The translations under genes were made by a program, and so were the position numbers. A stretch of DNA of 64,000 nucleotides from Coptis chinensis (taxonomy: Eukaryota; Streptophyta; Magnoliopsida; Ranunculales; Ranunculaceae). Shown piece after piece: positions 34,788 to 48,700 of this stretch. Location of the stretch: NCBI GenBank assembly GCA_015680905.1, contig CM027382.1, positions 186,001-250,000 of the forward strand. The letters are read 5' to 3'. Positions within the stretch are counted from its first letter, which is position 1, and the number at the start of each line of letters is the position of its first letter. The notes under the pieces were generated by a model. That model worked only from the letters and a program-made list of their open reading frames with translations, was not told the origin of the DNA and searched no databases.

Positions 34788-37700
34788 ATGTCAAGCTTTC
34801 TTCATCTTCAACATCCCTGTAAGTCTCTTAACTCTTCACTTCCAATATGCTTCATCATTCCACACAAACCATTCAAACTAGGACACTTTCCACTGTTTCT
34901 AACTGTTTAGTTTCTAAAAATACAAACTGTTCCATCACAGTTTCTTCAAAGATCGTTTTTTTATTTGAAAAACCATCAGTTATAAGTAGCCAAGTTGTTT
35001 TTGTTCATTAAATGAAGAAATATTAAGTGCCCAAGTTTCAGAAACGTTAGAAAGTGAGGAAAATGAAGAGGGGCTTGAATTGCTTGGAAAACCTTTACCA
35101 TTACCTATAAGTAGTACTGAAGTAGTTACTGAGCCTGTAAAACCTGAGAGAGATGAAGTATTGGCACCATTTTTGAAGTTTTTTAGTGATAGAGATGATG
35201 TGGAACAAGTTAGAGAAGATAGTGAGGTTGTTGAGGAGGAGAAGGAAAGATTGAAGAAGGATGTGGAAGTCGAGTATTATGAGCCAAAACCTGGCGATTT
35301 TGTCGTGGGGGTTGTTGTTTCGGGAAATGGTCATAAGATTGATGTGAATATTGGGGCAGACTTGTTAGGAACAATGCTGACTAAGGAAGTGCTCCCTTTA
35401 TATGATAAGGAGCTTCCTTATTTGTTGTGTGACTTTGGAAAGGATGCCGAAGAGTTTATGGTTCGTGGGAAGATTGGAGTTGTTTTTGATGAGGATGCAG
35501 TTAATGGAGAACCAGTACCAGGAAGACCTGTTGTTGAGACTGGAACTATACTTTTGCTGAGGTTCTTGGGCGAACACTTAGTGGACGACCATTGCTGTCC
35601 ACAAGGAGGCTCTTTAGACGTGTTTCCTGGCATCGAGTGAGGCAGGTTCTCTTTCTTTCTTTTTATTTTTATGTTGTGCGTAGTAGGCTAGGTTGGCATT
35701 CCAATGTTAATTTTTATTTGAAACACAATATATATGTTCAAATAAGCATATCTAGTCATTTTAAGCTAATGGCAACATATGTAACATTAAAGATTGGAAT
35801 GCTCTAATGAGGATTAGACTGTATATTAGGACTTAAATAGCAGTCACACATGACAGGTCTGTTATGGAAAACATGGGACTAAGAGATAATTATTTGACAT
35901 GGATATAGCTCCCATTAGAACAATGAGTTTAGAACGTGTTAGTTAAATACATTTTTTCTGTGTGCAGATAAAACAGCTTAATGAGCCTATTGAGGTTAGA
36001 ATAACAGAATGGAACACAGGTGGTCTTCTTACGCGAATTGAGGTATGCTTTGATGCTCAGTTTTACATTGCCAATATGTGTTTATAGGCTTATTCAGAGT
36101 CTTATTTTACAGGGTTTACGAGCATTCCTCCCAAAAGCTGAGTTGATGAATAGAGTCAACAATTTTACAGATTTAAAAGAAAATGTAAGTTGATATCTTA
36201 GGCAGAATCTCTAAAAGAAATTGTTGTTTTGTCAATATATGATTTTTTGCAGTAATATTTGGTAGGTACTCACATTTTTATCTTCTTTTCCTTGATTTTG
36301 TATTTATTTTATTTATTATCTCTGTAGGTGGGACGCCAGATATATGTGCAAATTAGTCGGATTGATGAGGCCAGTAATGACTTAATTCTCAGCGAGAGAG
36401 ATGCGTGGGTGAGTTTATGCCTTTGCCTAGTCTCTCTTTTGTTGTCCAGTGATGTTTTGGATTTCTAGAACAATGAAGAAAGGATTTCCTTGGTTAGCTT
36501 AGGACCACTGGAAACTGTACGCTGCAAGTTTTATGTTTGTATTCTTTGGAAACTTAGTTATTTATCCTTCTAGTACATAAGCTGGCCCTCACTTAGGTCT
36601 ATGATATCACAGGATATGATGTACCTTAAAGAAGGAACGCTTCTAGATGGGACCGTGCAGAAAATCTTTCCATACGGAGCACAAGTAAGGATAGGTGACA
36701 CAAACAGGAGGTGAGATCATAGTTCACATTTAGTTCACATTTGAGATTGCAACTTTGCAAGTGTATCTCATGCTCCTTTTCTTTTTCCCTGAATAAAAAA
36801 TTGTTTGGTTTGATTCAGTGATATTCTAATCTTAAAAAGTTACTCATTTGCGAGTAATTAGTCCATATGGCTATGTCGGAAACAGAATAACAAGATGATT
36901 ATTTGAATGAAATATAAAGGCAACTTTAACCAACTTTCGCTTATTTTTTTTCGGATTGAGTGATCACTTTATCGTTTTGTCTTAGAGATTGCTGGATCTG
37001 TCTTTTCATTTTTGAGATTTGAAAAGTGTTTATTAATGCTCTGCGTGTTCTCTATATTGATGCAGTGGCTTGCTTCATATCTCAAACATCAGTCGAGCTC
37101 GAATTAATTCAGTTAGTGATATACTAACGTTGGATGAGGAAGTTAAAGTTTTAGTAGTGAAGTCGCAGTTTCCTGACAAAATATCACTCAGGTAAATACT
37201 GGAGTTCTGACATTTCACCTAGAATTTATTTGAAAGTAACCATCATCAAAGTTAATACCTAATTTGTGAGAGGTTAGTTTCAACAAGCGTAAGCAGTTTC
37301 TTAAGCATAAAGATCAACTTCTGTCGCACAATGAACCAGTCATAAGAAGTTTATGTGGATGAATAGGAATATGTATTTGTATTTGTATTTTGTTAAGCGA
37401 ACTGGTCAGCTAGCTCCAACACGCTCTGCGCATATCTTATTTACAGAGCAAAGTTAAGAATATATCAAGTCTGATAAAGGAATAAGAGTAAGCCTTCCAC
37501 TTGGAAAGCATGGGAAACTAAATTATCCGTTGAACTCTAGTCTCACCCTTAATAGATTTTCAGTACATATACAATCCATAGATTGGAATCATTTGGCACC
37601 AAAGTTCCAAAAAAGTATATAAGATTGGTTTCCATCATACATAGTCAAGACAGTGTGACTGCTTTGGCAACCATTACTAACCCTTGGCCATGTAGTGGAG

Positions 37701-38907
37701 GATCTCAACATTGCATATCTAACACATCACTTGGGGGACTAACATAATTGGGAAATTGCGTTCTGCTCTTCAGTGGTCAATCACAATTTACAACAGACAA
37801 CTTGATGTTCGTAATCTAGTCTATGGTTAACAGGAGGTGCCACCTGATAACCATCTCAATTCATCAACAAATTTTACTCCCACGGGTGGTTTGAGTCCAA
37901 AGTTGTTTACGCCATGAAAGATGCTTCATCTTGGGGAAAGGACATAAAATTTGATACGCATTCTGTGTTATCTCTACCACAGAGGCTTACTCTTGCAAAC
38001 ATATAAAGGAAGCCCTACTTGCAAAATGGCACATGGAATTGCAAATCTTAATAGCGGCATTAGAAGACCTTTGCTCTTTTGTTTGACAATGCCTAATTGG
38101 GGCACATTGGAGCGGGTTCCCGACCTAATCAATGAAAATAGGTCAACCTGCTATACAATGCTGGTCATTCATGAGGCTTCTGTCCCACTTAACCATGGGC
38201 TCCTTTCCCTAGTTTAAACTGGTAGCTCGACTGGACTGGCATTGCCCTCTTAGGAGCATAGTGAACACCATAAAAAGGAGAAACTATTCTTCTTATTGTG
38301 GATAAATTTTGTTTCTAGTTTCTAGTTTCTACGTAGTGGAACTGATTTGCACTTTGCAGAGTTCTTAGTGATACCAGTAATATTATATATCCCATCTCTT
38401 CTTCTTTTTCACTTACCTTTTCTTATGGATAAATATTGTTTCTATGTTAGGGGAACTGATTTGCACTTTTGCAGAGTTCCTAGTGTTACCAGTAATATTA
38501 TATAACCCATGCACGGCTTCTATTGACGACTTTTACTGATTTTCGAGCAGTATTGCGGACCTTGAAAGTGAACCTGGTTTATTTCTGTCAAATAGAGAGG
38601 TTGGTTGTTATTCTCTTTGGAGTGTGACTTGCTATCTTTTGGTGCTGAACCTTGCTTTTCTCTTGAAGATTCGGATTGGAAGACTGTCGAGTGAGTTAAT
38701 TTTTACCTTCCTTTTCATGTGCAGAAAGTGTTTTCTGAGGCTGAAGAGATGGCGAAGAAGTACAGGCGAAAATTACCTGCTGGGGCTGCTGTTTCAACAA
38801 ATCGTAAGTTAGGCCCTCTTCCAACTGATGTTCTTCCTTTCGACGATGAAGAAAAATTATACGCAAACTGGAAGTGGTTCAAGTTTTTGGATGAGGCCGC
38901 AAAGTAA
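34788..38907 (+). pseudogene. PDE338-like plastid S1 RNA-binding-domain protein gene, frameshifted in exon 1
   Basis: Exons downstream of the first all keep phase: 35968-36042, 36113-36184, 36328-36408, 36613-36710, 37066-37191, 38551-38599 and 38725-38907 (TAA). The protein shows VEYYEPKPGDFVVG, VNIGADLLGTML, then S1-type repeats around ITEWNTGGLLTRI, FLPKAEL, YGAQVRIGD and GLLHISNISR, as in Arabidopsis AT1G71720 (PDE338), which is needed for plastid development and probably acts on chloroplast RNA or ribosomes. The first exon (to 35645) is broken. A frame with a plausible transit peptide from ATG 34788 stops early. A second frame runs to about 35026, a third carries NEEILSAQ onward, and a one-base loss near 35553-35556 sends that frame to a stop at 35640. 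The correct frame, FAEVLGRTLSGRPLLS, resumes until the donor at 35646. At least three shifts imply a pseudogene or clustered sequence errors. Confidence 0.75.
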
Positions 38908-38999
38908 AGTAACCACATGAGAGTGAAAATCAGATCCTGTGTACCGATCCCTTGTAAGGGACCATCCATGTTCTTTTAGAAATGACATAATTGAGCGAA

Positions 39000-40270
39000 G
39001 ATATTTTGGTCTTTCTGGATCGCATGCATGAATTGCTTGTGCCAACCATGAAACGTATGAAACACCAGATGAGGCAAAGCACATGCTTGGGTTGGTCTTC
39101 CTTTGTTCATTGCAAAATGACAATTTTGGATTGTATTTTCTGTGAAATTTTAATGTACATGGCATAATCAATTGTTCCTCATCCACCTGGAGGTGTAACA
39201 GTTAAAGAAATGAGATCAGCTATCTCACCGCCTGTGTAAGTTTAAGACTTATGTTGTACTAAACAATAAGAGAGTCAAACAATAATACCATCAGACAATG
39301 ATTGTTCATTGTGGTCCTGCCTTTTACTGAAGCTCGAAAAGGTCTGGATTCTCCTTCCCCAAGCAGGTAAACTTTTACATACTTTCTTTTGGTAACTTTC
39401 TCTGAAGCCTGAAAAGGTTTGGATTCTCCTTCCCCACGCAGGTAAACTACTGACTACATACATACCTATTTTCAGTAATGAACTTTTACGTACTTAAAAG
39501 GTGTGTGAAAATAATGCTTAAGAGTTGCATTATGTATCTGACATTCTGACTACATCTATAAATTTTGGGTGAGAACACAAGAGAACAGTGAGTCAATCAA
39601 AGAAGGCTTGCAACCACTTCTTTTGGTAAAGAGGCATACAAATCAACATACAACCACTTTTTGTGATAATAAGGAAAAAAAGTGAATGAAAGGGAGCAGA
39701 ATGGGTGGACATGCCATGCTCAACTTTTGGACACGTTCAAATTTCAGAGATGTAATCTTGTCATCTGCGCAACAAACAAATATTGGCAGCATGGTTCAAC
39801 ATATTCATAATTATGTTGCGTTTAAGTATAACCGATTTTGGTCATTCTCCACCCACAAATACATGAATAAAAATATCATTTTTCAAAGGAAGAAAAACTG
39901 GATTTTTCATTCTGAAATATAACTAATTAAACCATGTCAGTGGACGAGGTGCAGGTGACTTTTGTGACTTTGTGAGTAGTGACTAGTTTGTCTTCCATCT
40001 TGCATTGCATCACCAGCACACAAGAACTAGCCAATAGAATTTTTTTTGCCAAAGATGTGCATCCAAACACCTTTCTATCCTCCCCCTACTTTTCTCTCCC
40101 AAAAAGTCGTCCCACTTCCTTGGCAGAGCCGTACATTATTTACCACTTAATTAACCCAAACTACCTTAACAATATTTAATCACTCATCGTGGTACTTCTA
40201 GAAAAACTGGGTCCCTAAAACGCAATGACCAAACACCAAACACCATTCCAGTCTTAGGATCATGAAGAAA
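39000..40270. other. Intergenic with a small direct repeat
   Basis: CTGAAGC(T/C)...GGATTCTCCTTCCCC...GCAGGTAAAC occurs at 39327-39372 and 39402-39448 (75-base spacing). The rest has no recognisable gene; a plus-strand frame at 39979-40179 lacks any motif. Confidence 0.45.
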
Positions 40271-40570
40271 TCGACCGACCAATGACCATATCCACTACGA
40301 CACTAACCACTCACCACTTAAGCATGTCATCATCAATTTAACTGTTTCCACACTATAGTTCATTTTCTTTAACTTTAAAACCAAGTTAAAGCACCTCAAA
40401 CTTACTTACCAGTCAACTTCATCTCCCACTCTCATTAAAAAAACTACTTCAATTCTTATTCAATATATATATCTTTCTCTTTGTTGTGATCTCTTTGTCA
40501 ACTCAAACCAGGTAGCACTCATTATATATTGCCAGTATAAAACAGTAATGTTTTCTTCTCTACTTCACCA

Positions 40571-40783
40571 ATGAAGCACAGTCTAAGAAAACACCCAGAG
40601 GTAACAAAATATGTTCTTTCTTCTTTTTTTTATTTAGTGTCAAGTCTGTATGCTTGTTTCTTGTTTTTGTTCAATTATTAGAGTAACTATATGCTGAGAA
40701 GTTTGGTTGATATCTCTTGTTTCGGTTACTCCTGCATACAGCATTTCTGGTCCAGAGTTGTTTTCATTAAGATTTTTCAGTAG
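40571..40783 (+). pseudogene. Truncated 5' duplicate of the 5-phosphatase gene
   Basis: The first exon (40571-40600, ATGAAGCACAGTCTAAG) and the start of the second (from 40742, reading HFWSRVVF) match exons 1 and 2 of the gene at 42720, as do the intron between them and about 200 bases of upstream sequence. After HFWSRVVF the homology ends and a TAG follows within six codons. No later exons are present, so this is a promoter-plus-5'-end duplicate about 2.1 kb upstream of the parent. Confidence 0.85.
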
Positions 40784-40789
40784 TTGCAA

Positions 40790-42479
40790 AAAAAGATGAT
40801 ACAGATGTGTTCTGATCGACTTCTACTTAAGCTTAAAAACAAAAGCTTCATTAAGTAGTAGGAAAAAGATCATACTGATGTGTTCTGACTTGTCCATAAG
40901 GCAACTGGACAAACATAGGTACTAGTTGGCTAGTTGGCTATTACATTCCACATCAAAACGGAGGCAGGAATTTGGACCACCCTGGTCTCCATCCTTTGAT
41001 GGTGATTAAAAACCCTAGGAAGAATGAAACTCTTGCACCTGACCATTCAACTGCCAACCTATATATATCATCAGACACCATTTAGGACATTTACTAAACT
41101 TGTGCAATTTGGACACAACCACAACTGGCTTCAGCTTTTAGTTCCATTATACTTTCTGGAGCCCCCAGAATTATGGCTTGCAATTCGGCTTCCTCTGATC
41201 GACCAGCTTTTCCAGGCTTGTTTCCTGCCACTCTGCCAGCACTATTGGGTTAGGATTACCACCCACCTACCCCCAAAATTAGACGCATAAGTCAAATTGG
41301 GTTGACCGTTAACCTTTTGGTCAAAATGACACTACTGCCCTTTGTAATCCAAAAGTACTAAAAAGACACTATGTTTTGAAAATTGATAACATGTGTCAAC
41401 ATCTAAAAACAACTCAATCAACGTTCCTAATTTATGATAATACTATTACAATTTATGTTTTTTTTTTTTTGTGTTTTTTTGTATTTCTTTTTGAGTCCGG
41501 ATTCAGTGAGGGTGATCACACAAGGCAACTTGTGTGAGCACACCTAATCCGACAGGATTTTCTTTGGGATTGAGATTAGATAACGAGTGATTAACACCGT
41601 TTTTCAAGATCAACCCTGACCGACAATGGATTTTTCTAAGTTTTGTCTTTAAATCAAACATGCAATGTTTTATGTCAATTTGGGTTTTTGTTCCATTATA
41701 ATGGTGTTATTTGTTGACAATAATTACATGACTTAATTCAATTTGATAGAATAGACCGTGGTAGCTATTAATTTGGATTGTTGTGAATCATTAATAATGT
41801 AACAATGTTAGTGATAGTTCTACGAGAAGTCAAAAAGTTTTGTTGCTTTCAAACTATAACACACATTGAGCTTGTAATTTAAGATCAAACCATGAAAAAC
41901 CTCAAATATCTATTTGGTTACTAAGACGATAAACCATAGAAGATTTTTTGGCGTCACCGATTGGAGAAGAAGACAAGTTATGTATGTTTAGATTGTTCAT
42001 CACAATTGGAAATAACAAAATAGCTAAGGAGTTTGACTAGGAAAAAAGATGACACGTTTTATTTTCCGGTTAGAAAGGAAATTGATGTTCTTTTTGGATT
42101 TTGGGTTTTTGTCCATTGGTTTTTTTGTTTTGGATTTTAGGTTTTGTCCAAAAACAAAAAGAAAACTGTATTAATCACTTTTAAACAATCTCAATAATAT
42201 TATATCAGGTTGTTTAAATCCTAATTGTCTAGTCTTGGGGAAGGTGTCATATACCCCCAAAACCTATAGTTCCTCTACTTGACTTTTGCAATTTACAATC
42301 TCAGGACAGTACTTAACATCCCTTCTGTCTTTGTGTTTAGGTAACAAGTAGTACTATTTTGATATCCCTTCTGAGCCAACCAAAAAAATTCTTTGACTTT
42401 AACCACTTGTGGATCTACAGTAATAGAATAAACTGGATCCCAAACTCCCAAAAGAGTACGACCCAACCAACATCATATC
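40790..42479. other. Spacer between the 5-phosphatase fragment and gene
   Basis: No gene recognised. The plus-strand frame at 41024-41290 has no motif. Confidence 0.4.
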
Positions 42480-42533
42480 ATTCTTAGACCGACAAATCAA
42501 TATCCACTTCACAGTACACAAACAACACACACT

Positions 42534-42565
42534 CACCAGTCACCAGTCACCAGTCACCAGTCACC
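42534..42565 (+). repeat. (CACCAGT)n heptamer repeat
   Basis: About 4.5 copies of CACCAGT in the presumed promoter or leader, about 160 bases before the ATG of the 5-phosphatase gene. The duplicate upstream at 40310 has only CACTCACCACTTAAG there, so the expansion is specific to the intact gene. Confidence 0.85.
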
Positions 42566-42719
42566 ATTTAACTTGTTTATACTCTTTAACTTTACAGCCA
42601 AGTTTGTATATCATCTCTCAACTCACTTGTCAACTTCATCTCCCACTCATAAAAAAATCTTCTTTTTGTTACCAGCTATAGCATAGCACTCATTATATGC
42701 TTTCTTCTCTCCTTCAACA

Positions 42720-45700
42720 ATGAAGCACAACCTAAGAAAACAACCAGAGGTAATAAAAATATGTTCTTTTTTATTTGTATGTTTTTTTTGCCTTGGGGAA
42801 TTGTTGTTTTTATTCAATTAAAGTAACTACATGCAGAGAAACTGGCTTGAAATATGTTGTTTCGGTTACTCCTGCCTACAGCATTTCTGGCCCAGAGTTG
42901 TTTTGAGGAAATGGCTCAATATTACCACTACAGATACTGGCTTCTGTGCTGATACTGATGAAGGAGGCACTGATAATGATGATAATGATTCGGATAATGA
43001 AGGTTTGTGATTTTATGTTTATAAATTTGAGATGCCCACATGTGTTTTTGTTATCAAAATGATTTATTTAACTTCTTTTAGTTTGGATTAAATTGATTGT
43101 TTATATGATCTATTTGATGCTTCATTTGGCATGATTTCAAAGAACCCATAGCCGTGTTTGTTTGAAATTCAGTTACATGTTTCATTGATGTTGACTATAT
43201 ATATATTTTTTTATATTTTGATATTGGATTCAGAGAAAACCTTTTTTAGAATTACTATCATATTGCTCACTGGCCTGAGCTACAATTTTATGCTTGCTGT
43301 ACAGATGATAGTGAGTGGGCGCAAGAATCTCGCTTTAAGGTGAAAAAAGATGATTGGTTGGGGAACAATGGTAAAGAGCTTCTTGCTTTTCTACTTCTTT
43401 TATTTATTTTTTACTTTTACTTTTTGTGGTATGCATATAGATTGTTTTTAACTTCTATCTTGAATGAGGAAGGGGAGGTCCAATTTTCTCTGCAACCTAT
43501 CCTAACACCATGGTTCTTTGAAGTAGTTATGACAGTCTTTTCATTTGCAACAGAGACCATTGTGTATTTGTTATTATGCTTGTATCCTTAGTTTCTAAGA
43601 AGTATACAAGATTAATGGTTACACATATGTGACCATCTCAATATACAGCTAAGTTAGTCTTCAATACTTCAATATGATTTTATTTAGTTTTTCCTGTTAG
43701 TTTTAAATATTTGCCATCTTTTGGCTGTCACCTTTGACATTTGTCTGACATATATGCATGTTTTTTCAGCGCTCCTTGTATCAACGTTCTCAAATATTTG
43801 AGGCTTTAGCTTGTGCTGTATAATTTAGGAGTCCCAAGACTTATAGTCAAATTTTTTTCCTGTCATTTTGTTCCACTTTCTTATCATTGATTTTGTTAAT
43901 GTGGAAATGTGTAGAGCGTCCATCCGAGACCCTTCGCAGGGCAAGAAGAAGAAACTCAGAGACCCTTCGAGCTCAGTATATAACTACCAAAGAACTCAGG
44001 CATGTCTCTCCTTTCTTAATATACAAAACTATCATGATGTGCTTAGTTTAGTTCTACATACGTAGTAAATTGAAATATAATGGAGAATTGGAAAAAACAA
44101 CTGCAGTTACATATCTAAAGTTATAGAGTTGCAATAGTTTCTAGCTTTTGTAATCTGCAGGTATTGGTATTTTCAGGATTTCTGTTGGAACGTGGAATGT
44201 TGGAGGTGAACCTCCACCTGATGATTTGGATATTAGAGATTGGTTAGATGTAGACGAACCTGCTGATATTTACGTTCTCGGGTACACTTCTCCTTCGAAA
44301 ACCAATATTATCCATCTCAATGTTCTTTCCCCCTATAATTCCACTTATTGTGGATCTCCCCTGACATTTATTATCTCATTGTTTTTTCTGGTAATATTTT
44401 CTACCTTTGTTTCTTAGTACTATCCAGTCAACAATAAACTCCTGGGATTTAGACATTTTTTTTTTCATTTATACCTACAAGAGATATTAGATAAAATTTA
44501 GAAACTTAGAAACTTGTAGTGTTTGCACTGTCTATAACTTTCCTTTCCATTAGTATATAACCAATCTCTGACAGCTGCAAATCTCCATTTTATGTTTTTA
44601 TTTTACTATTTCCACAAATGCTCTATGACTGCAGTTTTCAAGAAGTTGTTCCACTAAATGCTGGAAACGTCTTAGGTGCAGAGGACAGCAGACGAGTTCC
44701 GCAATGGGAATCTATTATTCGGGACACACTGAACAGAGTTCAATCTCCGAAGACAAAGTTTAAATGTTACAGTGATCCACCTTCTCCATCAAAATTTAAG
44801 CCATTGGATGGTATCCCAGATATTGGAGATGAAATATATACTGACAGTGATGGTGATGAGGAACGTCCACTGAATGACACTGACAGTGATGGTGATGAGG
44901 AAGTGCACCCATTGGATGAAGAATATAATCATTTCGAAGAAATCAAACATGCTCCCATGACGAGTGGAAATGATATCATGAATAGCGGAGCCTCAAACCT
45001 GGAAGGGTATTGCCAGAAGAAAGGTCGTGTCGGAAGTTTAGAAGCATCACTTACACAGCCAAAAGGAAAATTAAGTAGAACACTTAGTTCGTCAGAAAGG
45101 ATAAGTTTGAGCTGGCCAGAGAGACCGCTGGACTTGCTAGGTCAGTATGTTTTAGAGCGGCCAAATTCCTTAAAACCTGTAAAATCTCTTAGGACATCAA
45201 AGTCCTTCAGAACATATAAAAAGTCATATACTGATAAACGTGAAGGGTATTGCCAGATCGAAGGTGGTCTGGGAAGTTCAGAAGCATCGCTTACACAGCC
45301 AAAAGGTAAATTAAGTAGAACAGTGAGTGGATTAGAAAGGATCAATTTGGGCTGGCCAGAGCTACCACTGGACTTGCTAGGGCAGCGTGTTTTAGAGCAG
45401 CCAAATCCCTTCAAATCTGTAAAATCTTTTAAAACATCAAAGCCTTTGAGAACTTATAATTCCTTTAAGTCATCTACCGGTAATATGGAGGAGCCTTCGG
45501 AGATGGCTTTGCTTGCAGACCTCGACCTAGAATCTCTTATACATCGAAAAAGAAGATCTCCTTTCGTGAGGATAGTGAGTAAGCAAATGGTTGGGATTTT
45601 TCTTTCCATATGGGTTCGTAGAAGGTTACGGAGGCATATTCAGAATCTAAGGGTGTCTACAGTTGGTGTTGGTGTTATGGGTTACATTGGTAACAAGGCA

Positions 45701-48700
45701 AGTCACTTTCCGTTGTTTAGAACCTTCCATCTAAATGATGTTTATAGATCGTAATTTTACTTTTCTGATTGTTTTTCTGCTTCTTTTTGCAATGTAATTA
45801 TCTTCCAATGGAAATATCATATGTTTTTTGAATGCTAAAACATAGCTAATGTGCCATTTGATTTGTACAAAATGACTAAGTCTACCTTGAATTATATAAA
45901 AACTTTTGACGTCTGATGAGAATGCAAGACCTATATAGAGGAAAACTGACTGAAGCCTTGTTAAATTTGTCAAAGTTGGAAATGTGCTCATTGACATGCT
46001 GACATACATATGTTGACATCTAATTGGTTTACCATAACTTTCTTCTAGGATTCAGTCTTGATACTGGTAATATCATGATAATGTTCCAGAAATGCAGAAG
46101 GGGGCTTATAAATGGGTGGATGTCAATCTCCCATACAGTTTAGCATATTATTTTGGAATAGTTGTGTAAATTTTACTTCATTCAGCCTACATTACTTTTT
46201 AATTGACCTTTTCTCTTCTCAATTGTTAAGGAATTGATTTAAACTAATTACTTTAGGAAACATCATATATATTCATTATTATTTAAAGGATCAGTCCCTT
46301 TTATGATGTTTGATTTCCTGTACCAAATATACTGAATGAGTTTAGTTTCTATGTTCTTATTTTGAGCTACAGTAATTGGACTTATGTTGATGACTTTTAT
46401 ATGTTCCAGGGATCAATATCAGTCAGTATGTCTATATACCAGACACTATTTTGTTTTATCTGCACTCATCTGACGTCGGGTGAGAAATATGGGGATGAAC
46501 TTCGAAGAAATGCAGATGTCAAAGAGATACATCGTAGGACCCGCTTTTATCCAGCATCTCACATTGGTTTCCCCCGAACCATCCACGATCATGAGTAAGT
46601 AAAGAAGAAACACTTTCCTTTTCATTCTTAATCAAGACACACTACAATTAGAAATTACGATCCATATCACTTTTTTTCATTTTTTATCAAGCCTTCTCTC
46701 TCATGGATATTATTTTTCTCTGTTTTCTTATGAGGTTAGTTTAGCTTTATTGCCTTCTGTATACATACAGAACTGGATATTCGTAGGAGTTATGGAGAAT
46801 ATTTACCTTTTAGGTTAAAATGATTGAATATCGCAATCAGTTCTATGCTTTTAAGCAGGTTATCATGAGGCTGGCCTATATAGGTGTTTGTGCTTTTTGT
46901 TTGTTTGTTTGTTTGTTTGTTATTATTTGAATTGTAGAGCAGATACTACTGGAGGATGCTATTCCTTGTGATTTTTCAAGTGCATAAACCTAAACTAATG
47001 CTGACATTGAGTTTTGTAAATGAAGACCATTCAAACCTTATTGGTAGATTTTCTTTCAAATAAAACATGTTGGCTTGTATTTTTCATAATAAATCTATTC
47101 TGAATTCTATAAATTTGTGGCTATGAATATGATTTTTCACACACTAATCAGTAAAGGTTGGAATGCACGTAGGCTGATGATCCCCACATGCTCAGAATTT
47201 TCATATGTGTACACATTTTGTAAGTTAGTATGAATTTCAGATTAAACGCCAACTTGAGTCTGATAAGACGCCAATCAGCACAGTATGTAATAGGTGGTAT
47301 CACATCCATTATCAAAATAATACTGGAGTATTATGATATTACATGCTAAATTTCTTGTAAATCATAGGGAAACCCACATAGCACCTCTTCAAGATAAGTA
47401 GGTCTTATGTATACCTATAAGCTTTCTGAGTGGTAGTTGTTACCCTGAGCATGAGAGGAAAACAGCTTGTTTGTGAAGATTGCAATGAATCCTGAAATTG
47501 TATTATGTCCGTTCTCATTTTTCTCTCTACAAAATTAACTTGCTTTTACATTTGCAGAAGAATAATTTGGCTTGGAGATCTGAATTACCGTATCAATTTA
47601 CGATATGAGGAAACACGAGAACTCATTTCAAAAGCAGAATGGTCTAAATTGGCTGAGAAGGATCAGGTAACTTGATTTTTCTTATTTTTAATTTCTTGAG
47701 AAAGTTCCTTAACGACCTGTTTATTCCTTGTGTTAAAGTTGGTTAGCTATAATGCTGATGCATATTTGCACTCTTTATCTTTACATTCCTCCACCAAATC
47801 AAACAAAACTTTTCGTGAAAATGAATCTGCAGAACCAAGCACACTTTAATTTTTCCGAATTTTTCCTGACTTTTTACTAAGCCAATTATCGATTTATTGG
47901 TCAAAAAGAAAAATGTAAGTTAATTATCTTAGTTGCATGGAGCGGGAGCGAGTGCGAGTGCGGGTGCGGGGAAGTGGATGTTCTAAAAAAGACATAGGAT
48001 AGGGAGCGTCTGTCAAATATGTGTAAAATATATATATAAATAAAAAGGGTTATCATAGAATATATTGTTGGAAGCATGACAAATATGAAATGGAGTTCAT
48101 TGTTGATACAAGTTCTATATCCTTTTCCTAGGAAGATTTCCATTTGTATTTTTTCACCTTTTGTAGTAAAAATAGCGAACATATTATTAGATTTCTTATA
48201 AATAAAACGGGAAAATCCATTATATTGCTATAAAATGTCTCACACATCAATTTTTATTCATTAACTTATTACATAAATGAAAAAGATTATTTTAAATAAA
48301 TGAATATTTAATAACGAGCTATATCATACGGAAATAGAACCAATTTTGTTAGGAGCGAGGTTCCGAGGAGGATCCTAGTGGGGAGTGCAGAATCGAGGTT
48401 CCAGAGCGGGTGCAGCACCGTGTATACAAGGATCCTGTAACTAAGGTTGAAATACAAACTGCAGAAATATGAGAGTATGAGACTATTCTTTTTGTTCTTC
48501 TGTTTTGGTCCCCCATTTGTTTTGAGTCCTTAGTTATATGTGGAAGGGTCATGTCTTGGTTAAATGGGGTCCTGGTCGGTGTGTGTCTGGGTTGTGGTCC
48601 TAGGAATTAGCTGCCTCCTGGGACCACTGTATCATGGATCTTCCATTAAAAAAAATAGGGAGAGAAAAGTATCACGATGATATCACAAGGTCGTTTTAGC

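Noticed and set aside
39979..40179. 66-codon plus-strand frame
   Set aside because: No motif, no homology recognised, and it lies just upstream of the duplicated 5-phosphatase promoter.
47935..48440. GC-richer insertion in a 5-phosphatase intron (GAGCGGGAGCGAG to CAGCACCG)
   Set aside because: It may be a transposon, but I could not pair ends or find a target duplication.
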